Positions 40,481 to 42,450 of a stretch of DNA of 42,450 nt are shown here, piece by piece; position 1 is the stretch's first letter; each line of letters opens with the position of its first letter. The notes below the pieces were generated by a model, which saw only the letters and a program-made list of their open reading frames with translations, searched no databases and was not told the DNA's origin. Position numbers and translations under genes: made by a program. This stretch comes from Clostridia bacterium (GTDB lineage Bacteria > Bacillota > Clostridia > Oscillospirales > Acutalibacteraceae): NCBI GenBank assembly GCA_017935265.1, contig JAGBHX010000057.1:1-42450 (forward strand), read 5' to 3'.

Positions 40481-41020
40481 TCACTCAACTTCCATATGAA
40501 TATGACCGTCAAAATCGGACCAGGTGTATTTTCCGTTTTCGATAATCATATATCCGTGCCAGCTTTCTTCTTTAGGAATTGAAACCGAACCGGGGTTCAT
40601 CACGGTTATGTGTCCCACAGCCTCGCAAACAGGAATGTGGGTATGACCGTGAAGAAGAACGTCACCGTCAGAAAGAGGAGGAAGATTATCCTTATTATAT
40701 ATATGGCCGTGGGTGGCATAAACCGTGTTTCTGCCGTCAAAAAGAATTGCGTAATCGGCAAGTATCGGAAAATCAAGCACCATCCCGTCAACCTCTGTGT
40801 CACAGTTACCGCGGACACAAAGAATTTCTTTTTTCATTGAATTGAGAAGCTCAATAACCTTTTTAGGCTCATATTCACGGGGCAAATCATTTCTCGGCCC
40901 GTGATACAGAATATCGCCCAAAAGCAGAAGCTTCTGCGCTCCGCTTTGCTTATAGCATTCCACAAGCTTTTTGCAATAATAGTATGAGCCGTGGATATCT
41001 GATGCAACCATAATTTTCAT
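40481..41020 (-). CDS. yfcE: YfcE-type phosphodiesterase (calcineurin-like)
   Basis: This is a 179-residue metallophosphoesterase. The metal ligands are all seen: SDIHGSYYY, LLGDILYHGPRNDLP, RGNCDTEVD, HGHTHIP and the C-terminal NPGSVSIPK. YfcE/MJ0936-type enzymes cleave phosphodiesters with Mn2+; the natural substrate is uncertain. The start is ATG 41020, 6 nt after GAGGTG. It is 4 nt before deoB, so the three genes form one unit, which hints at a nucleotide-related substrate. Confidence 0.9.
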   Translation of the reverse strand: MKIMVASDIHGSYYYCKKLVECYKQSGAQKLLLLGDILYHGPRNDLPREYEPKKVIELLNSMKKEILCVRGNCDTEVDGMVLDFPILADYAILFDGRNTVYATHGHIYNKDNLPPLSDGDVLLHGHTHIPVCEAVGHITVMNPGSVSIPKEESWHGYMIIENGKYTWSDFDGHIHMEVE

Positions 41021-41037
41021 AAAAACACCTCGGTGAA

Positions 41038-41066
41038 ATTTTAACATAATAATAATATTTTGACAA
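41038..41066 (-). promoter_or_regulatory. Promoter of yfcE-deoB-deoA
   Basis: Minus strand: TTGTCA (41061-41066), 17 nt ending TGT, TAAAAT (41038-41043), the same extended -10 form as at dusB. No DeoR or CytR site was recognised. Confidence 0.7.
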
Positions 41067-41073
41067 GTATAAG

Positions 41074-41100
41074 AAAAGCTCCCGGTTTCCCGAGAGCTTT
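41074..41100 (-). terminator. Terminator of the acidic secreted protein gene
   Basis: Minus strand: AGCTCTCGG pairs with CCGGGAGCT around GAAA, followed by TTTTCTT. It lies 14 nt after the stop codon at 41114. Confidence 0.85.
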
Positions 41101-41113
41101 GAGAGATATTTAA

Positions 41114-41851
41114 TTATAATCCGAAGAATATAGCAACCTCAATAAGTATGTCGATAAGCCATGAGAAAAATTCAAGAATCTGGATAACCATGCTTGATTC
41201 TTCAACTTCAATTTCAAAGGTATCAGAGAAAACATCACCCTGAGCATCTACAACATAGCAAACAGCCTCGGCTGAGCCTGCTTCATAACCGAAACAGCTG
41301 CCGTCATTCCAGAGTAAGAAGGGGGCATCTTCATCAGCACAGTCAAACAGAGAGCAATAATATACTGCTTCACCTTCGTGATAAACAGCGGGTGAAAGGT
41401 AAACTTCTTCGTTGCAACCAACAACAGCATCTTCAACCTCAATTGAAGAAACTGAGCCTAAATCTGTTCCGTCAGAAACAACAACGAGAACATAGAAATC
41501 ATCTACAATCTCTTCATCATCAGCATACCATACGTTAATAAAAGCTACACCGTTGCCGACTGCGTTGAGAGCAAGCACTTCTCCGCCTTCTTCATCCCAC
41601 ACATCTTCAACAACACCGTAGTCAAGGCTTGTGATGCCGACAAAATAGTCTGCATCTTCGGGAAGAACTGCAGAATAATCAATTTCTTCACCGACAGCAC
41701 CGTTTAAAATCTGGCCTCTGTATTCAATACCGAATGCATCAGAGAAAACAACATCATCTGCGGCAAAGGCACTCACCGAGAACGCCATTGATGAGCAAAT
41801 CATCATAACAGCTAAAACGACTGCCAGCATTTTTTTTGTGATTCTTTTCAT
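41114..41851 (-). CDS. Very acidic, lysine-free secreted protein with hydrophobic C-terminus
   Basis: This 245-residue protein has a clear signal peptide (MKRITKKMLAVVLAVMMIC...; cleavage likely after SVSAFA, residue 30). In the mature 215 residues I count 49 Asp/Glu, no Lys and a single Arg, with five Cys. The phrase VFSDxFxIE occurs near both ends (about 35 and 208), and VSSIEVEDAVVGCNEEVYL looks like a bacterial Ig-like (BIG_2) strand pattern. The last 25 residues (from SSMVIQILEFF) form a hydrophobic helix with acidic residues, perhaps for membrane or partner binding. No family recognised with confidence. ATG 41851 follows AAGGAGG. Confidence 0.78.
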   Translation of the reverse strand: MKRITKKMLAVVLAVMMICSSMAFSVSAFAADDVVFSDAFGIEYRGQILNGAVGEEIDYSAVLPEDADYFVGITSLDYGVVEDVWDEEGGEVLALNAVGNGVAFINVWYADDEEIVDDFYVLVVVSDGTDLGSVSSIEVEDAVVGCNEEVYLSPAVYHEGEAVYYCSLFDCADEDAPFLLWNDGSCFGYEAGSAEAVCYVVDAQGDVFSDTFEIEVEESSMVIQILEFFSWLIDILIEVAIFFGL

Positions 41852-41881
41852 AAAATATCCTCCTTAAAATAAATTGAGATT

Positions 41882-41899
41882 ATGTAATGGAAATTACAT
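41882..41899 (-). promoter_or_regulatory. 5'-UTR hairpin of the acidic protein gene
   Basis: ATGTAAT pairs with ATTACAT around a 4-nt loop in the leader, right after a first GGGAGG sequence; the true ribosome binding site AAGGAGG is further down. It could affect mRNA stability. Confidence 0.4.
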
Positions 41900-41913
41900 C
41901 CTCCCTTTTCAAC

Positions 41914-41942
41914 ATAATATCATACAGTTTTTGAAATTTCAA
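41914..41942 (-). promoter_or_regulatory. Promoter of the acidic secreted protein gene
   Basis: Minus strand: TTGAAA (41937-41942), 17 nt ending TGA, TATTAT (41914-41919). The leader is about 55 nt. Confidence 0.75.
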
Positions 41943-42049
41943 TAGTTTTTTGTCGGAAATTTACATTTTTTTAGACAAAATAGCCAAACAAATTGAATCG
42001 TTTTTTCAAAAAGAAAGAAAAAAACAGCAACATTTCTATTTTACATATT

Positions 42050-42085
42050 AAAATCAAAAGCCCTATCTCACAGTGAGATAGAGCT
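42050..42085 (-). terminator. Terminator of the GGGtGRT-family gene
   Basis: Minus strand: AGCTCTATCTCAC pairs with GTGAGATAGGGCT (one mismatch), followed by TTTGATTTT. Confidence 0.85.
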
Positions 42086-42114
42086 CGTTTTTATTGATAT
42101 ATAAGGGTTTGAGC

Positions 42115-42450
42115 TTACTTAGAAGCTTCTTCAACTGCAACTGCGCAGGCCACGGTCATACCCACCATCGGGTTGTTGCCGGCACCGATGAGACCCATCA
42201 TCTCTACGTGAGCGGGAACTGATGAAGAACCTGCAAACTGAGCGTCTGAGTGCATACGGCCCATTGTGTCTGTCATACCGTAGGAAGCAGGACCTGCTGC
42301 CATATTGTCGGGATGAAGTGTACGGCCTGTGCCGCCGCCTGAAGCAACTGAGAAATAGTTAACGCCGTTTTCGTTACACCATTTCTTGTATGTGCCTGCA
42401 ACGGGGTGCTGGAATCTTGTGGGGTTGGTTGAGTTACCTGTGATAGAAAC
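42115..42450 (-). CDS. GGGtGRT family protein, C-terminal part (cut by window edge)
   Basis: The frame enters from the right edge; the last 111 residues are present. They contain the family's namesake motif in VASGGGTGRTLHPDN, then GMTDTMGRMHSDAQFAGSS and GLIGAGNNPMVGMTVACAVAV. This Pfam-type family (GGGtGRT protein) is widespread in anaerobic Firmicutes; its biochemical role is not established as far as I know. Translation is continuous from position 42450, so the internal ATG at 42303 is not the start. A good terminator follows. Confidence 0.85.
   Translation of the reverse strand, partial: VSITGNSTNPTRFQHPVAGTYKKWCNENGVNYFSVASGGGTGRTLHPDNMAAGPASYGMTDTMGRMHSDAQFAGSSSVPAHVEMMGLIGAGNNPMVGMTVACAVAVEEASK

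Noticed and set aside
41902..41910. Minimal ORF (ATG-TAA) in the leader of the acidic protein gene
   Set aside because: The ATG touches the GGGAGG sequence with no spacing, so translation starting there is unlikely.

Overview
The window looks like chromosomal DNA from an anaerobic low-GC Gram-positive bacterium of the class Clostridia, most likely a gut Oscillospirales/Ruminococcaceae-type organism. Evidence: consistently strong AGGAGG-type ribosome binding sites, AT-rich sigma-A promoters with 16-17 nt spacers, a perfect CIRCE operator ahead of hrcA-grpE-dnaK-dnaJ, a DnaK with the Gram-positive-type shortened N-terminal region, an anaerobic class III ribonucleotide reductase (nrdD/nrdG), a glycyl-radical/radical-SAM enzyme complement, and a GTAGGGGCG-type dispersed inverted repeat. 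Family placement is inference. I see no rRNA, tRNA, CRISPR array, prophage or transposase.

Layout. 1-2.2 kb (minus): a window-truncated phenylacetate-CoA ligase behind a sodium:solute symporter. 2.3-4.1 kb (plus): amidohydrolase and RluA-type pseudouridine synthase. 4.2-7.2 kb (minus): four unrecognised membrane, lipoprotein or secreted proteins, with a 70-bp inverted-repeat element and two similar leaders. 7.3-10.5 kb: a radical SAM enzyme divergent from a polytopic membrane protein and an NAD-dependent epimerase. 10.5-15.3 kb (minus): the heat-shock operon. 15.4-18.5 kb (plus): ATC-hydrolase-like protein, a ClC channel of fluoride-exporter type and a cytoplasmic GH27 glycosidase. 18.5-23.0 kb (minus): polA, a protein-arginine-phosphatase/RimI fusion and tsaD. 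23.0-28.0 kb: dusB, acpP, rsmA (minus), galE and hflX. 28.1-30.9 kb (minus): nrdD-nrdG behind a promoter with tandem NrdR-box-like sites. 30.9-33.6 kb (minus): a small unknown protein, an AEC permease and a metallo-beta-lactamase-fold hydrolase. 33.6-36.5 kb: a secreted PI-PLC-like protein divergent from a purple-acid-phosphatase-like protein. 36.6-41.0 kb (minus): argH, then yfcE-deoB-deoA. 41.1-42.45 kb (minus): a very acidic secreted protein and the end of a GGGtGRT-family gene.

Most of the window is housekeeping: protein folding, tRNA/rRNA modification (RluA, TsaD, DusB, RsmA), replication and dNTP supply (PolA, NrdD/G, nucleoside salvage) and cell-envelope sugar metabolism. The points most worth a second look are the phosphatase-acetyltransferase fusion, the lysine-free acidic secreted protein, a cluster of TGTAAAG motifs and palindromes around acpP, the CLC-F-like channel in an operon with a glycosidase, the 70-bp inverted repeat, and the tandem NrdR-like boxes. 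I did not find a clearly new defence or mobile system.
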